Position numbers and translations under genes: made by a program
Shown here: in pieces, positions 30,769 through 40,097 of the stretch
Layout of the letters: every line of letters begins with the position of its first letter
Position numbering within the stretch: the stretch's first letter is position 1
Notes under the pieces: generated by a model
What the model was told of the DNA's origin: nothing
The model's input: only the letters and a program-made list of their open reading frames with translations
The model's database searches: none
Origin: an uncultured Clostridia bacterium
Lineage (GTDB): Bacteria; Bacillota; Clostridia; TANB77; CAG-508
Direction: 5' to 3'
DNA length: 64,000 nucleotides
Assembly: GCA_944391955.1 (NCBI GenBank)
Contig: CALXVG010000003.1
Span: 1 to 64,000 of the forward strand

Positions 30769-32919
30769 TTACAAGATTTTCATACTTAATTTGACCTTCT
30801 GCCTTTCCAAATCTATCCCAATTACTTTGACTTTTACAATATCTCCAACAGATACAATATCAGAAGGATTTTCCACATATTTTTCACTCATTTCAGATAT
30901 ATGTACTAATCCATCATGTTTGACCCCTATATCAACAAAGGCTCCAAAATCTATTACATTTCTTACTGTTCCAGTTAATATCATTCCTTCTTGTAAATCT
31001 TCTATTTTTAATATATCTGTTCTTAAAATAGGTTTTGGCATTTCCTCTCTTGGATCTCTTCCTGGTTTTGATAAATCATCAATTATGTCTTTTAATGTTA
31101 ATTCTCCTATATTTAATTCTGCTGCTGTATCTTTTATATTTACTTTTGCTAAATTTAACTTTATCATTTCTAATTTTTCTTTGTCTAATAAATCTTTTTT
31201 GTTTGCTCCTATTTTATTTAATAATTCTTCTGCTTTTTCATAACTTTCTGGATGAACCCCTGTTATCTCTAAAGGATTTTTGCCACCAAAAATTCTTATA
31301 AAACCTGCACATTGTTCATATGCAACTTTTCCAAGTTTTGGAACTTTCAGAAGTTCTTTTCTTTCTGTTAATTTTCCATTTTGATCTCTATATATTACAA
31401 TATTTTTAGCAATAGTTTTATTAATTCCAGAAACATATGATAGTAATGATGGGGTTGCTGTATTTATATCTACCCCAACACTATTAACTGCATCTTCTAC
31501 TACTCCCGTTAGATTCTCAGACAATTTTTTTTGGTCAACATCATGTTGATATTGCCCTACTCCTATTGCTTTTGGATCTATTTTGACTAATTCTGCTAAT
31601 GGATCTTGTAATCTTCTTGCAATTGATATTGCTCCTCTTATTGATACATTTATATCTGGATACTCTTCTGTTGCTAATTTTGAAGCGGAATATACAGAAG
31701 CTCCAGCCTCACTTACAATAGTATAGTATACTTTTTCGGGTATTTCTTTTAGCATGTCTGACACAAATTTTTCTGATTCCCTTGACGCAGTTCCATTTCC
31801 TATTGCTATCATATTTACTTTATGTTTTTTTATTAAATTTTCTAATATTTTTTTTGAATTTTCTACATCATTTTGTGGTTCTGTAGGATATACTGTTGCA
31901 ATGTCTAGGACTTTTCCGGTTTCATCAATTACTGCTATTTTACATCCTGTCCTATATGCAGGGTCAAATCCCATAACTGTAATTCCCCTAATTGGAGATA
32001 TTAATAGTAATTGCTTTGCATTTTTACCAAAAACTTTTATTGCTTGTTCTTCAGCTCTTTCTGTTAAATCTGTCCTTATTTCTCTTTCGATTGAAGGTTC
32101 TATCAATCTTTTATAACTGTCTTCAATTGTTTCTTCTAAAATATCAGTAAATTGTGTTTCGCCCTTAATAATATTTTTTCTTAGATAATTATATATTTTA
32201 TCAAATGGTTTCTCTATTATTACTTTTAAGAATTCTTCTTTTTCACCTCTATTTATGGCTAGTATTCTATGACTTGGAATTTTTTTGATTTCTTCTTCAA
32301 ATTTATAATACATTTCATAATTTGATTTTTCATTTTTAGCATTTTTAGTTACAATTTTACTATATACATAGCATAATCTCTTTATCTCTTTTCTATAATC
32401 TGATACATCAGAAATATTTTCTGCTATTATGTCTTTTGCTCCATTAATAGCCTCTTCTATCGTTTCAACACCTTTTTCTTTATCTATGAATTGTTTGGCT
32501 ATTTCTCTTATTGCATTTTTTTCTTTTTGTTCATATATAATATTGGCTAAAGGTTCTAGTCCTTTCGCTTTAGCCATTGTTGCTCTTGTTTTTTTCTTTT
32601 GCTTATATGGTCTATAAATATCTTCAACTTCTGCCATTGTTACTGCGTTTTCTAAATTTTGTATAATTTCTTCTGTAAGTTTTCCTTGTTCTTCTATTAT
32701 TCTTTTAACATCATTTTTTCTAGTTTCCAAATTTCTTAAATAGTTTAATCTATCCCCTAAATTTCTTAATATTTCATCACTTAATCCTCCTGTTATTTCT
32801 TTCCTATAACGAGCAATGAATGGAATTGTATTTCCTTCATCTATCAAATTAATTGTATTCTTAACTTGATAATCTTTAATATTTAACTCATTTGCAATTA
32901 TCTTAATAATTTTTTCCAT
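30769..32919 (-). CDS. tex: Tex-family RNA-binding transcription accessory protein
   Basis: 716 aa. N-terminal helical Tex domain (IPFIARYRKEITGGL), a YqgF-like RNase H fold (GFDPAYRTGCKIAVID), helix-hairpin-helix modules (VGVDINTATPSLLSYVSGI), and a C-terminal S1 domain (GMILTGTVRNVIDFGAFVDIGVKHDGLVH). It binds nucleic acid and affects transcription, exact role unsettled. Normal length. Downstream of hsp20 but separated from it by a terminator. Confidence 0.96.
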   Translation of the reverse strand: MEKIIKIIANELNIKDYQVKNTINLIDEGNTIPFIARYRKEITGGLSDEILRNLGDRLNYLRNLETRKNDVKRIIEEQGKLTEEIIQNLENAVTMAEVEDIYRPYKQKKKTRATMAKAKGLEPLANIIYEQKEKNAIREIAKQFIDKEKGVETIEEAINGAKDIIAENISDVSDYRKEIKRLCYVYSKIVTKNAKNEKSNYEMYYKFEEEIKKIPSHRILAINRGEKEEFLKVIIEKPFDKIYNYLRKNIIKGETQFTDILEETIEDSYKRLIEPSIEREIRTDLTERAEEQAIKVFGKNAKQLLLISPIRGITVMGFDPAYRTGCKIAVIDETGKVLDIATVYPTEPQNDVENSKKILENLIKKHKVNMIAIGNGTASRESEKFVSDMLKEIPEKVYYTIVSEAGASVYSASKLATEEYPDINVSIRGAISIARRLQDPLAELVKIDPKAIGVGQYQHDVDQKKLSENLTGVVEDAVNSVGVDINTATPSLLSYVSGINKTIAKNIVIYRDQNGKLTERKELLKVPKLGKVAYEQCAGFIRIFGGKNPLEITGVHPESYEKAEELLNKIGANKKDLLDKEKLEMIKLNLAKVNIKDTAAELNIGELTLKDIIDDLSKPGRDPREEMPKPILRTDILKIEDLQEGMILTGTVRNVIDFGAFVDIGVKHDGLVHISEMSEKYVENPSDIVSVGDIVKVKVIGIDLERQKVKLSMKIL

Positions 32920-32972
32920 TGTTTATACATCCTTTCTAGTGTTACATTATATCAGATTTTAAACTAAAATCA

Positions 32973-33002
32973 AGAAAAAAAATGGACGAGTATAACTCGC
33001 CC
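32973..33002 (-). terminator. Terminator after hsp20
   Basis: On the minus strand GGGCGAGT/ACTCGTCC (one G-U pair), followed by ATTTTTTTTC. Just past the hsp20 stop. Confidence 0.75.
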
Positions 33003-33020
33003 TGATTACTAATTATTATT

Positions 33021-33440
33021 TTAGTCTTCAATTTGTATAAATTTTTTCTCTTCTATTTGTTTTTCTTGCTCTTTTGGGAAAGATAATTTTAATGTTCCGT
33101 TCTTGAATGAAGCTTTTATATCTTCCTCTTTTGTGCCTTCTCCTACATAATAGCTTCTAGAGCATTGTCCAACAAATCTTTCTTGATGAATATAGTTTCC
33201 TTCTTCGTCTTTCTTTTCACTGTTTTCACTCTTATTAGCTGATACTGTCAAATATCCTTCTTCTAAAGATATTTGGATATTTTCCTTGTCAAATCCTGGT
33301 AAATCAATTTCTAGAATATAGTTACCATCTTTCTCTTTTACATCAGTTTTCATTAATTTGTTTTCTTTTTTGCTAAAAAATGGATCATTGAAAACTTCAT
33401 CAAAAATATCAAATCCACTCCTTCTTGGTATCATCATCAT
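33021..33440 (-). CDS. Small heat-shock protein Hsp20
   Basis: 139 aa. Alpha-crystallin domain from about residue 30 (KTDVKEKDGNYILEIDLPGF) to the conserved FKNGTLKLSFPKE. ATP-independent holdase that binds unfolding proteins. SD AAAGGAGGA precedes the ATG. Control by HrcA is indicated by a CIRCE operator overlapping its promoter. A monocistronic heat-shock unit between maf and tex. Confidence 0.95.
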   Translation of the reverse strand: MMMIPRRSGFDIFDEVFNDPFFSKKENKLMKTDVKEKDGNYILEIDLPGFDKENIQISLEEGYLTVSANKSENSEKKDEEGNYIHQERFVGQCSRSYYVGEGTKEEDIKASFKNGTLKLSFPKEQEKQIEEKKFIQIED

Positions 33441-33510
33441 AATACATTCCTCCTTTTGGTTTTTTATGTGTTGACACCTTTATTAGGTAGCACATATATA
33501 ATATTATTTA

Positions 33511-33529
33511 TTAAAAAGCGCTTTTTTAA
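33511..33529 (-). other. 5' UTR hairpin of hsp20
   Basis: TTAAAAAGC/GCTTTTTTAA near-palindrome between the promoter and the SD. Possible stability element or thermosensor; unproven. Confidence 0.35.
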
Positions 33530-33539
33530 TCATGTAAAT

Positions 33540-33568
33540 ATTATACATCTAAAAATTAGCACTGTCAA
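33540..33568 (-). promoter_or_regulatory. Consensus sigma-A promoter for hsp20
   Basis: Minus strand TTGACA, 17-nt spacer, TATAAT: a perfect consensus. The -35 box sits inside the CIRCE operator. Confidence 0.9.
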
Positions 33569-33582
33569 TAGGAGAGTGCTAA
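33556..33582. promoter_or_regulatory. CIRCE operator (HrcA binding site)
   Basis: TTAGCACTG, 9-nt spacer, GAGTGCTAA. Only one base departs from the CIRCE consensus TTAGCACTC-N9-GAGTGCTAA. It overlaps the hsp20 -35 box, so HrcA binding should block transcription. Confidence 0.93.
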
Positions 33583-33587
33583 TTTTT

Positions 33588-34154
33588 TTAAATTTTTTTC
33601 ATCATATCATATAATTTATGTACTGGTAATCCCATTACTGAGAAAAAATTTCCATTTATTTTTTCAATATGCACTCCAAATTCGCTTTGGACAGCATATG
33701 CACCTGCTTTGTCATAAGCTTGGTTAGTGTCTACCCATTTAGCAATTTCTTCGTCAGTGATTGGCTTTAATATTACTTCTGTTATATCACAGTCTATTTG
33801 TTCTTGATATTTTCCATCTTTTTCAGATAATACACATATACTTGTTATTACCTCGTGTTTTCCATCTCTTAATTCTTGTAGATATTGTATTGCTTTTTCT
33901 CTAGTTCTTGGTTTTCCGTATATTTTTCCATTTTTTACTACTATTGTATCAGAACCTATTACTATTCTATTACCTTTTGTATTATCAAAAACAGATTTTG
34001 CCTTAATATAAGCTAATCTTTTTGATTGTTCGTCCATATCTAGTTCTGGAATTAAATTTTCTTCCACATTACTTATTATAGTTTCAAATTTTATACCTAT
34101 CATCTCTAATAGTTCTTTTCTCCTTGGTGAAGCTGATGCTAATATAACTTTCAT
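33588..34154 (-). CDS. maf: Maf-like nucleotide pyrophosphatase
   Basis: 188 aa. N-terminal ASASPRRKELLEMIG, the GSDTIVV motif and the EWxx-type KWVDTNQAYDKAGAYAVQ are intact. It hydrolyses dTTP, UTP or modified nucleotides to monophosphates and is linked to septum control. Its stop lies 6 nt from the CIRCE element. Preceded by an unknown gene on the same strand. Confidence 0.95.
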   Translation of the reverse strand: MKVILASASPRRKELLEMIGIKFETIISNVEENLIPELDMDEQSKRLAYIKAKSVFDNTKGNRIVIGSDTIVVKNGKIYGKPRTREKAIQYLQELRDGKHEVITSICVLSEKDGKYQEQIDCDITEVILKPITDEEIAKWVDTNQAYDKAGAYAVQSEFGVHIEKINGNFFSVMGLPVHKLYDMMKKI

Positions 34155-34205
34155 AATTTTCCCCCTATATGAAAAAGAGTTACTTAAATTACTAAGAAAC
34201 TCTTT

Positions 34206-34877
34206 TTAAATTATTTCTCTTTCCTTTTTATCACTGTGTGAGTTTGGTTGTTCTTGCCATTGTTCTGATATTTTTCTTGTTGCTTGTTGTGCATCTTTAT
34301 TAAAAAGTGTTTTTCTATATGTGCTCTCTACATCTGGGATTTTAGATTTTTCATTTTCTGGTTGCCTCGTACCTTCTGGTAATGCCTTTATTTTTTTTCT
34401 TGCTTTCGCAGTTTGTATAAAGTTTTGCACTTCAAAATATACTCTATCTAACAAATTAATTTCAAGTCTTACATTATTTGAACCAAACATTCTAAATAAA
34501 CTTTGAGTACTTTTTGCATTTTTATATATTTCTGTTTTCTCTTCTTCATCTATTATTGTTGCTTCTTTTAAGTGTTTTAATTCATAATTTATTTTTAAAT
34601 CATCACCAAATATTGAAAGTTCTTTAATGTCATTTTTCTTTGCATGTTGTCCATTTTTTTTACCATGCGCATACTTACATGCTCTAATATATTCAGATAA
34701 TTTTTGTGTGTCTGCTCTAAATACACTGACAAGTCTTGAGTCTATAGGATACGAATCCTTGGCTTCTAATCTTATATCATGTTCTTCTAAGATTAGTTCC
34801 AACTCTTCTCTTGATAACTCATGTATATTAATTGGTTCTATTCTATTTCCCCACTTTACATCCCCTATGGCTATCAT
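34206..34877 (-). CDS. Hypothetical protein
   Basis: 223 aa, not recognised. Charged and mostly helical, with a Gln/Asn/Ser-rich C-terminus. The N-terminal segment HELSREELELILEEHDIRLE looks like a short helical pair. No signal peptide or membrane helix. It is 51 nt upstream of maf on the same strand, so probably co-transcribed. No function is proposed. Confidence 0.7.
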   Translation of the reverse strand: MIAIGDVKWGNRIEPINIHELSREELELILEEHDIRLEAKDSYPIDSRLVSVFRADTQKLSEYIRACKYAHGKKNGQHAKKNDIKELSIFGDDLKINYELKHLKEATIIDEEEKTEIYKNAKSTQSLFRMFGSNNVRLEINLLDRVYFEVQNFIQTAKARKKIKALPEGTRQPENEKSKIPDVESTYRKTLFNKDAQQATRKISEQWQEQPNSHSDKKEREII

Positions 34878-35027
34878 ATTTACTCCTTTTTTTCTTAAGC
34901 ATTTTTATTCCATTTTACTTTTGCAAAATATCTAATTTAAGTTTAACATATTTCTTCATTTTTTGTCAATATTTTTAGACCGGATTTATAGTTTTCATTG
35001 GTAACAAAATTATTTCTTTAAAGTGTA

Positions 35028-35056
35028 TTGACAATTCCTTACTTTATTTATATATT
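35028..35056 (+). promoter_or_regulatory. Sigma-A type promoter for fhs
   Basis: TTGACA, 17-nt spacer, TATATT. The predicted transcript start leaves only about 12 nt of leader. Confidence 0.75.
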
Positions 35057-35075
35057 TAATGAAGAGGTGATGCCA

Positions 35076-36743
35076 ATGAAAACTGATATCGAAATTGCCC
35101 AAGAAACTCAAATGAAACATATTTTAGAAATAGCAAAAGAAGCAAATATTGATAATTCATATATTGAACAATATGGTAATTATAAAGCTAAAATCGATTT
35201 ATCCTTATTGCAAAAAGAAAGCCAACATTCAGGTAAACTTATTTTAGTTACAGCTATTAGTCCTACTCCTGCTGGTGAAGGAAAAACCACTACAACAATT
35301 GGTTTAGCAGATGGATTAAAAAAGATAAATAAAAATGTTATTGTTGCTTTACGAGAACCTTCTTTAGGTCCAGTATTTGGTATTAAAGGTGGTGCTGCTG
35401 GTGGTGGTTATGCACAAGTAGTTCCTATGGAAGATATTAATTTACATTTTACTGGTGATTTTCATGCTATTGGAGCAGCAAACAATTTATTAGCTGCAAT
35501 GCTTGATAATCATATATACCAAGGAAACACTTTAAACATTGATCCTTCACAAATAACTTGGAAACGTTGTGTTGATATGAATGATAGACAACTTCGTTTT
35601 GTTAGAGATGGCTTAGGAGGAGAAAAAAATGGTGTTCCCCGTGATGATGGTTATGATATAACAGTTGCTTCTGAAATCATGGCAGTATTTTGTTTAGCTT
35701 CTTCTATCACAGATTTAAAAAATCGATTAGCTAGATTAATAGTTGGATATACATATGATGGAAAACCTGTTACTGCTGGAGATTTAAAAGCAGAAGGTGC
35801 TATGACTGCATTATTAAAAGATGCATTAAAGCCTAATTTAGTACAAACTTTAGAAGGTACACCTGCTTTGGTACACGGTGGTCCTTTTGCTAACATTGCA
35901 CATGGTTGTAATTCTGTTATTGCTACACGAATGGCTATGAAGCTTGGTGATTATGCTGTAACAGAAGCCGGATTTGGAGCAGATTTAGGAGCTGAAAAGT
36001 TCTTAGATATAAAATGTAGACTTGCTGATTTAAAACCTTCTTGTGTTGTCCTTGTTGCTACAATAAGAGCATTAAAAATGCATGGTGGCATGGATAAATC
36101 TGAATTGAAAAATGAGAATTTAGAAGCACTTGAAAAAGGTCTACCTAATCTACTTAGACATCTTTCAAATATGAAATCTGTTTATAATTTGCCTACTGTT
36201 GTTGCTATAAATAAATTTCCTGATGATACTGATGCAGAAATTAATTTAGTAATGGAAAAATGTAAAAAATTAGGTGCAAACGTTGTTCTTTCTGATGTGT
36301 GGGCAAATGGTGGCAATGGTGGAATAGCTCTTGCGAAAGAGGTCGTAAAACTTTGTGATGAACCTAACGACTTTAGTTTTAGTTATGATTTAGATAATAC
36401 AATTGAAGCAAAAATTGAAACAATTGTAAAAAGAATTTATGGTGGTAGCGGAGTTCAATTTACACCAGAAGCTCAGGAACAAATTAAAAAACTAACTAAT
36501 TTAGGCTTTGATAAATTACCTATATGTATGGCAAAAACTCAATATAGTTTTTCTGATGACATGACAAAATTAGGTGCTCCTGAAGATTTTATAGTTACAG
36601 TTAGAGAAGTAAAAGTTTCAGCAGGTGCTGGATTTATAGTTGCTTTAACAGGCTCTATAATGACTATGCCTGGATTACCAAAAGTACCAGCAGCTGAAAA
36701 AATAGATGTAGATGAAAATGGAAAAATTACTGGATTATTCTAA
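35076..36743 (+). CDS. fhs: Formate-tetrahydrofolate ligase
   Basis: 555 aa, typical length. ATP-binding loop [18 protein letters not shown], then [23 protein letters not shown] and [13 protein letters not shown]. It activates formate to 10-formyl-THF for purine and one-carbon metabolism. I chose the ATG at 35076 over an ATG at 35070 and a TTG further up because AGAGGTG is 8 nt before it and the transcript starts around 35062. Its stop overlaps the convergent cwlD stop by 9 nt. Confidence 0.97.
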   Translation: MKTDIEIAQETQMKHILEIAKEANIDNSYIEQYGNYKAKIDLSLLQKESQHSGKLILVTAISPTPAGEGKTTTTIGLADGLKKINKNVIVALREPSLGPVFGIKGGAAGGGYAQVVPMEDINLHFTGDFHAIGAANNLLAAMLDNHIYQGNTLNIDPSQITWKRCVDMNDRQLRFVRDGLGGEKNGVPRDDGYDITVASEIMAVFCLASSITDLKNRLARLIVGYTYDGKPVTAGDLKAEGAMTALLKDALKPNLVQTLEGTPALVHGGPFANIAHGCNSVIATRMAMKLGDYAVTEAGFGADLGAEKFLDIKCRLADLKPSCVVLVATIRALKMHGGMDKSELKNENLEALEKGLPNLLRHLSNMKSVYNLPTVVAINKFPDDTDAEINLVMEKCKKLGANVVLSDVWANGGNGGIALAKEVVKLCDEPNDFSFSYDLDNTIEAKIETIVKRIYGGSGVQFTPEAQEQIKKLTNLGFDKLPICMAKTQYSFSDDMTKLGAPEDFIVTVREVKVSAGAGFIVALTGSIMTMPGLPKVPAAEKIDVDENGKITGLF

Positions 36744-37447
36744 AAAATAATTCATTATTCCTAAATATATTCCCCACGCTAATTTATCTTGATATTCCTC
36801 TGTCTGCAATAGTTGTTCTTCTTCTTCATTTGATAAGAATCCACATTCAACTATTGCAGTTGGAATCTCAACATTTTCTATTATATATACATTTTCTATT
36901 TTTAATGATTCTCTTTTATTTTCTTTATCAATACTTTCATTTAGTTCTGTTTGTATCGAAATTGCTAATTTTTTACTTTTTTCGTCACCTTCTTTATAAA
37001 ATGTTTGCCAACCCCAATATTGTTTTTGCGGTAATTTATTTAAATGTATTGAGACAAATATATCAGCTGATGATTCATTTCCAATTTTCACACGATTTTT
37101 TATATCTGATACCTTCTTTTCTCTTAAAGTTTGTTTATCTAAATCATATATAGCATTTTCATCTGAGCGTGTTAATATAACAATTCCGCCTGCTTGTTCT
37201 ATAAGGTTTTGTACCTTTAATGCTATTTTTAAATTTATATCTGCTTCTGACACTCCAGAATCACTCGTTCCTCCGACCATCTTCTCCACCATGTCCGAGC
37301 ATCTAGAATAATTACTTTATTGTTTACAGGAAGTGCAACTGTAGCAACACTCTCTGGTTTCTTCTGTGATGTTGATAAACTTACGATAGATACTATAAAA
37401 ACAATTGATAATATAAAATATATATTTTTTAAATGAATTACATACAT
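36735..37447 (-). CDS. cwlD: N-acetylmuramoyl-L-alanine amidase CwlD-like, two CGG +1 shifts
   Basis: An N-terminal frame (37235-37447, signal-anchor then NKVIILDA) and a C-terminal frame (36735-37292, [13 protein letters not shown], then FVSIHLN and the end motif [13 protein letters not shown]) join only if two single bases are skipped. Both are the C of in-frame CGG codons: GCT CGG ACA and GGT CGG AGG, 22 nt apart. Skipping both restores DAGHGGEDGGGTSDSG, the Amidase_3 zinc motif, and a 236-aa protein, close to B. subtilis CwlD. The family cleaves peptidoglycan to make spore-cortex muramic lactam. Without both shifts the zinc site is lost. Confidence 0.85.
37273..37275 (-). other. Putative CGG +1 frameshift site (cwlD, second)
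   Basis: GGT CGG AGG in the frame reached after the first shift. Skipping the C gives Gly-Gly-Gly-Thr. Confidence 0.6.
37295..37297 (-). other. Putative CGG +1 frameshift site (cwlD, first)
   Basis: GCT CGG ACA in the starting frame. Skipping the C gives Ala-Gly-His, the first zinc ligand of the amidase. Confidence 0.6.
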
Positions 37448-37451
37448 AAAA

Positions 37452-37480
37452 ATACCTCCATCTTAAATATATGAAGGTAT
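37452..37480 (-). promoter_or_regulatory. Hairpin enclosing the cwlD Shine-Dalgarno
   Basis: On the transcript, AUACCUUCAU pairs with AUGGAGGUAU (one G-U) around a 9-nt loop. The distal arm contains the cwlD SD GGAGG, and UUUUUAUG follows. It could hide the ribosome site, or serve as a terminator for the upstream GGDEF gene. Confidence 0.55.
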
Positions 37481-37490
37481 CTATACTTTA

Positions 37491-38426
37491 TTACATTCTA
37501 TTTTTTCTTCTATCCACTGCATAACAGCTTCCTTTATATTTTTTTGCTAAATGTTTCATTTGTGCACCTGTTTCTCCAATTTCTAATATATTACTAAATT
37601 TATTAGAATCTGCAAAGACTGCTCCTATTGAAATTGTTGTTAAAGGGAAATGTTCCATTTTACCTTTTCTGTTTTGTATCTTGATATATCCTTTTTCTCT
37701 ATCTTCTTCTGTAAAGAAGTCTTTTACTCCTTCATCGAATTCTTCTATAATATTTTGGCAAACTTTTTCATAATCCATTTTTATATTGAGAATAGCTACA
37801 AAATCGTCTCCTCCTATATGTCCTACAAAAATATCATCTGAATTCTTTTCATTTACATTTTTCACTATTGTTTTAGCTGTAAATTTAATTATTTCGTCTC
37901 CTTGTAAAAATCCATAAACATCATTATACGCTTTGAAATTATCTAAATCTAAATATAATACTGAAAATCGTTCTTTTCTTAATAATCGTTTTTTTAATTC
38001 TTTTTGTATTTGTACATTTCCTGGAAGTCCTGTTAATGGACTTACTGTTCTATTTACTGCTAATAATCTAGACATATTTTTTACTTTATAGTATAAATAT
38101 TCATCACCCATTGATTTTGGTATATAATATTCAATTGATGCTTTAGCTAATTCCAATTTATGTTTATTATCTTCATTAGAAGATGATATTATCAATGGTG
38201 TAATATTATTGTCTGCGTTTTTCCTAATTGTATTGCAAATTTCTATTGTGTCTGTATTAATATTATCTTCATTTATTATTATTATCTCTGGTATATTTTG
38301 AAAAACTGTATTTAATTCTGTTTCATTAACATTAATAAATTTAAAATTTTTATGTTTTTTAAAAAGTTCTTTCAATGATTGCGTAAATTCTTCTTGGTTA
38401 TCTATTACATAGATTTCCTGAAACAT
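37491..38426 (-). CDS. Receiver-like / GGDEF diguanylate cyclase
   Basis: 311 aa. The first 120 residues resemble a response-regulator receiver, though the phospho-acceptor position (IIIINEDNI) is not a clear conserved aspartate. A GGDEF domain follows: SPLTGLPGN, YLDLDNFKAYNDVYGF (about 159-173) and the active-site variant GGDDF (205-209). Acidic variants of this kind can remain active. It makes the second messenger c-di-GMP if active. Between an Ig-like membrane protein and cwlD on one strand. Confidence 0.85.
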   Translation of the reverse strand: MFQEIYVIDNQEEFTQSLKELFKKHKNFKFINVNETELNTVFQNIPEIIIINEDNINTDTIEICNTIRKNADNNITPLIISSSNEDNKHKLELAKASIEYYIPKSMGDEYLYYKVKNMSRLLAVNRTVSPLTGLPGNVQIQKELKKRLLRKERFSVLYLDLDNFKAYNDVYGFLQGDEIIKFTAKTIVKNVNEKNSDDIFVGHIGGDDFVAILNIKMDYEKVCQNIIEEFDEGVKDFFTEEDREKGYIKIQNRKGKMEHFPLTTISIGAVFADSNKFSNILEIGETGAQMKHLAKKYKGSCYAVDRRKNRM

Positions 38427-38433
38427 ATTATTT

Positions 38434-39456
38434 TCACTCCTCTTCTGTAGTTGTATCTCCTAATCTGATACGTTTTGAACATGTTGCACTTGTAGTTTCC
38501 GTGTCATCAATTTTTTCATTACTGTATGCAACTACTGTAACAGTATTATCCACTCCTGGTTGTAATGATGATGTAAAGGTTAATTTAGTTTGATTTGCAT
38601 CATATCCTGAATAGGTTTCATCATATATTATTTCTCTTCCATTGATTTCAAATTCAATTGATTTGAATCCCATATCATGTGAAACAGTTATAACCATTAT
38701 CATTTGATCTTCATTAGCTTCTACTGTTATTTCTGGTTCTTTTACACAGTGCAATATTTCTTCTTTTTCTTCTGTATTACCATTATTATCGGTAACAATT
38801 GTATGAAGTGTATTTGTTCCTCTTTTTAATTCTATTGTTGTTCTTAATTCTTCTTGGTTTTCTCCTGTTGCTGGAACTTCTGTAGCTTGTTCATCATTCC
38901 AATAGTATACAAGTTTCTCTATTCCATTTTCGCTTCTTGCGATTATTTCCATATTATCTGTAAGTTGATTCATTTCTATTGTTATTGTCATGTCTCTTAT
39001 CAGTGTTTCTGTTAGTTCATTTGTGCTTCCATCTGCTCCTGTTACCTCAACATGTAATGTATTGGTTTCACCTTCTGGAATTGGTATATCAATCTCTTTA
39101 ACATTATAGTTTTTTTCTTCTATTTGTGAACGATCATTATTCCACCAGTAGGTAAGTTTTGTAATATTCTCATCATAATTTATTTTAACATTTACTTTAT
39201 CTTCATTTATTCGTTCAATAGTTATTTCTGGCCTGTTTAAATTTGCTGTTTTGCTGTTTTGAGCATTATCTTTTATTATTTGAACCAATTTCACGCCAAT
39301 TATTACTATTGCAAACACGATTAATAAAATAGAAAAAATTATTGCTGCTCTTCTTACTAGATTGGCATCATAATTGCTATTGTTATTTTTTCTATTTTTT
39401 TCTTTATTTTTCTTTTCCTTCCTTTGACTACTTGTTGTGGCTAAAATCTGATTCAT
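38434..39456 (-). CDS. Single-pass membrane protein with Ig-like repeats
   Basis: 340 aa. A lysine-rich cytoplasmic start (EKKNKEKNRKN), one membrane helix (about 34-56), then about three extracellular beta-sandwich-like repeats of 80-90 residues with recurring phrases such as YYWNDEQ/YWWNNDRS and TNTLH. No catalytic motif. Probably cell-surface and bound to the wall or a partner. It lies 7 nt upstream of the GGDEF gene, so likely one transcript. Product unknown. Confidence 0.75.
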   Translation of the reverse strand: MNQILATTSSQRKEKKNKEKNRKNNNSNYDANLVRRAAIIFSILLIVFAIVIIGVKLVQIIKDNAQNSKTANLNRPEITIERINEDKVNVKINYDENITKLTYWWNNDRSQIEEKNYNVKEIDIPIPEGETNTLHVEVTGADGSTNELTETLIRDMTITIEMNQLTDNMEIIARSENGIEKLVYYWNDEQATEVPATGENQEELRTTIELKRGTNTLHTIVTDNNGNTEEKEEILHCVKEPEITVEANEDQMIMVITVSHDMGFKSIEFEINGREIIYDETYSGYDANQTKLTFTSSLQPGVDNTVTVVAYSNEKIDDTETTSATCSKRIRLGDTTTEEE

Positions 39457-39572
39457 ATCTATTCTACCTCATTATATTAATACTTGAATTATATCATAAA
39501 AAAAATCATTTTGTAAATATATTTACACATATTTGCATACTATTTTCATATACTTAAATGGGAGTGATTTTC

Positions 39573-39710
39573 TTGAATAATATGGATATAGCAAATTTAT
39601 TAGAAACATTGTCCAAAATGGATAAATCAGAGTTAGAGGCTGGAATAGCAAAAGCAAATCAAATTTTAAAATCTAAAAATAACAGTAATAATCAAAATAA
39701 TCAAAAATAA
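39573..39710 (+). CDS. Small hypothetical protein (45 aa)
   Basis: TTG start with GGAGTG upstream. A helical, acidic N-terminus (MDIANLLETLSKMDKSELE) and an Asn/Gln-rich tail. It ends 12 nt before the next gene, whose SD overlaps its stop. First of a run of three small same-strand genes. No function can be assigned. Confidence 0.55.
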   Translation: MNNMDIANLLETLSKMDKSELEAGIAKANQILKSKNNSNNQNNQK

Positions 39711-39722
39711 AGGAGTTTTATT

Positions 39723-40097
39723 GTGAACGAGGACTTGTCAAACTTATTTGAAAAATTTAATATAAACAAAGATAGTATTTCACCTGAAATGATTGATAGT
39801 ATTATGGGAATAGTAAATAATAATGAAAACACACATGATAATAAGCAAAATAGTAAATCTAACACTTCAAAGAGTGATAATTCTTCAAGTTCTATTGATT
39901 TTGATACTTTAATGAGAATGAAAAATATCATGGACAAAATGAATTCACAGGATAATCCTCGTTCTAAACTATTATTATCATTAAAGCCCTATTTAAAGAA
40001 TGAGAGAAAAAATAAAATAGATCAATATATTCAGTTAAGTAAGATTATAGAAATTCTACCATTTATAGGTGGTGATAATAGCCATGGAACAAAATAA
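39723..40097 (+). CDS. Small hypothetical protein (124 aa)
   Basis: GTG start after an AAGGAG SD. A low-complexity Asn/Ser/Lys middle, then a conserved-looking C-terminal part (DFDTLMRMKNIMDKMNSQDN, then RSKLLLSLKPYLKNERKNKIDQYI). Proteins with this C-terminal pattern recur in Clostridia without known function. It overlaps the next gene by 14 nt. Confidence 0.7.
   Translation: MNEDLSNLFEKFNINKDSISPEMIDSIMGIVNNNENTHDNKQNSKSNTSKSDNSSSSIDFDTLMRMKNIMDKMNSQDNPRSKLLLSLKPYLKNERKNKIDQYIQLSKIIEILPFIGGDNSHGTK

Noticed and set aside
34878-35027. Folate/THF or other riboswitch before fhs
   Set aside because: The consensus promoter at 35028-35056 leaves only about a dozen leader bases, so no aptamer can fit.
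37491-38426. GGDEF protein inactive because of GGDDF
   Set aside because: Asp for Glu in the signature is conservative and the other motifs are intact; loss of activity cannot be claimed.
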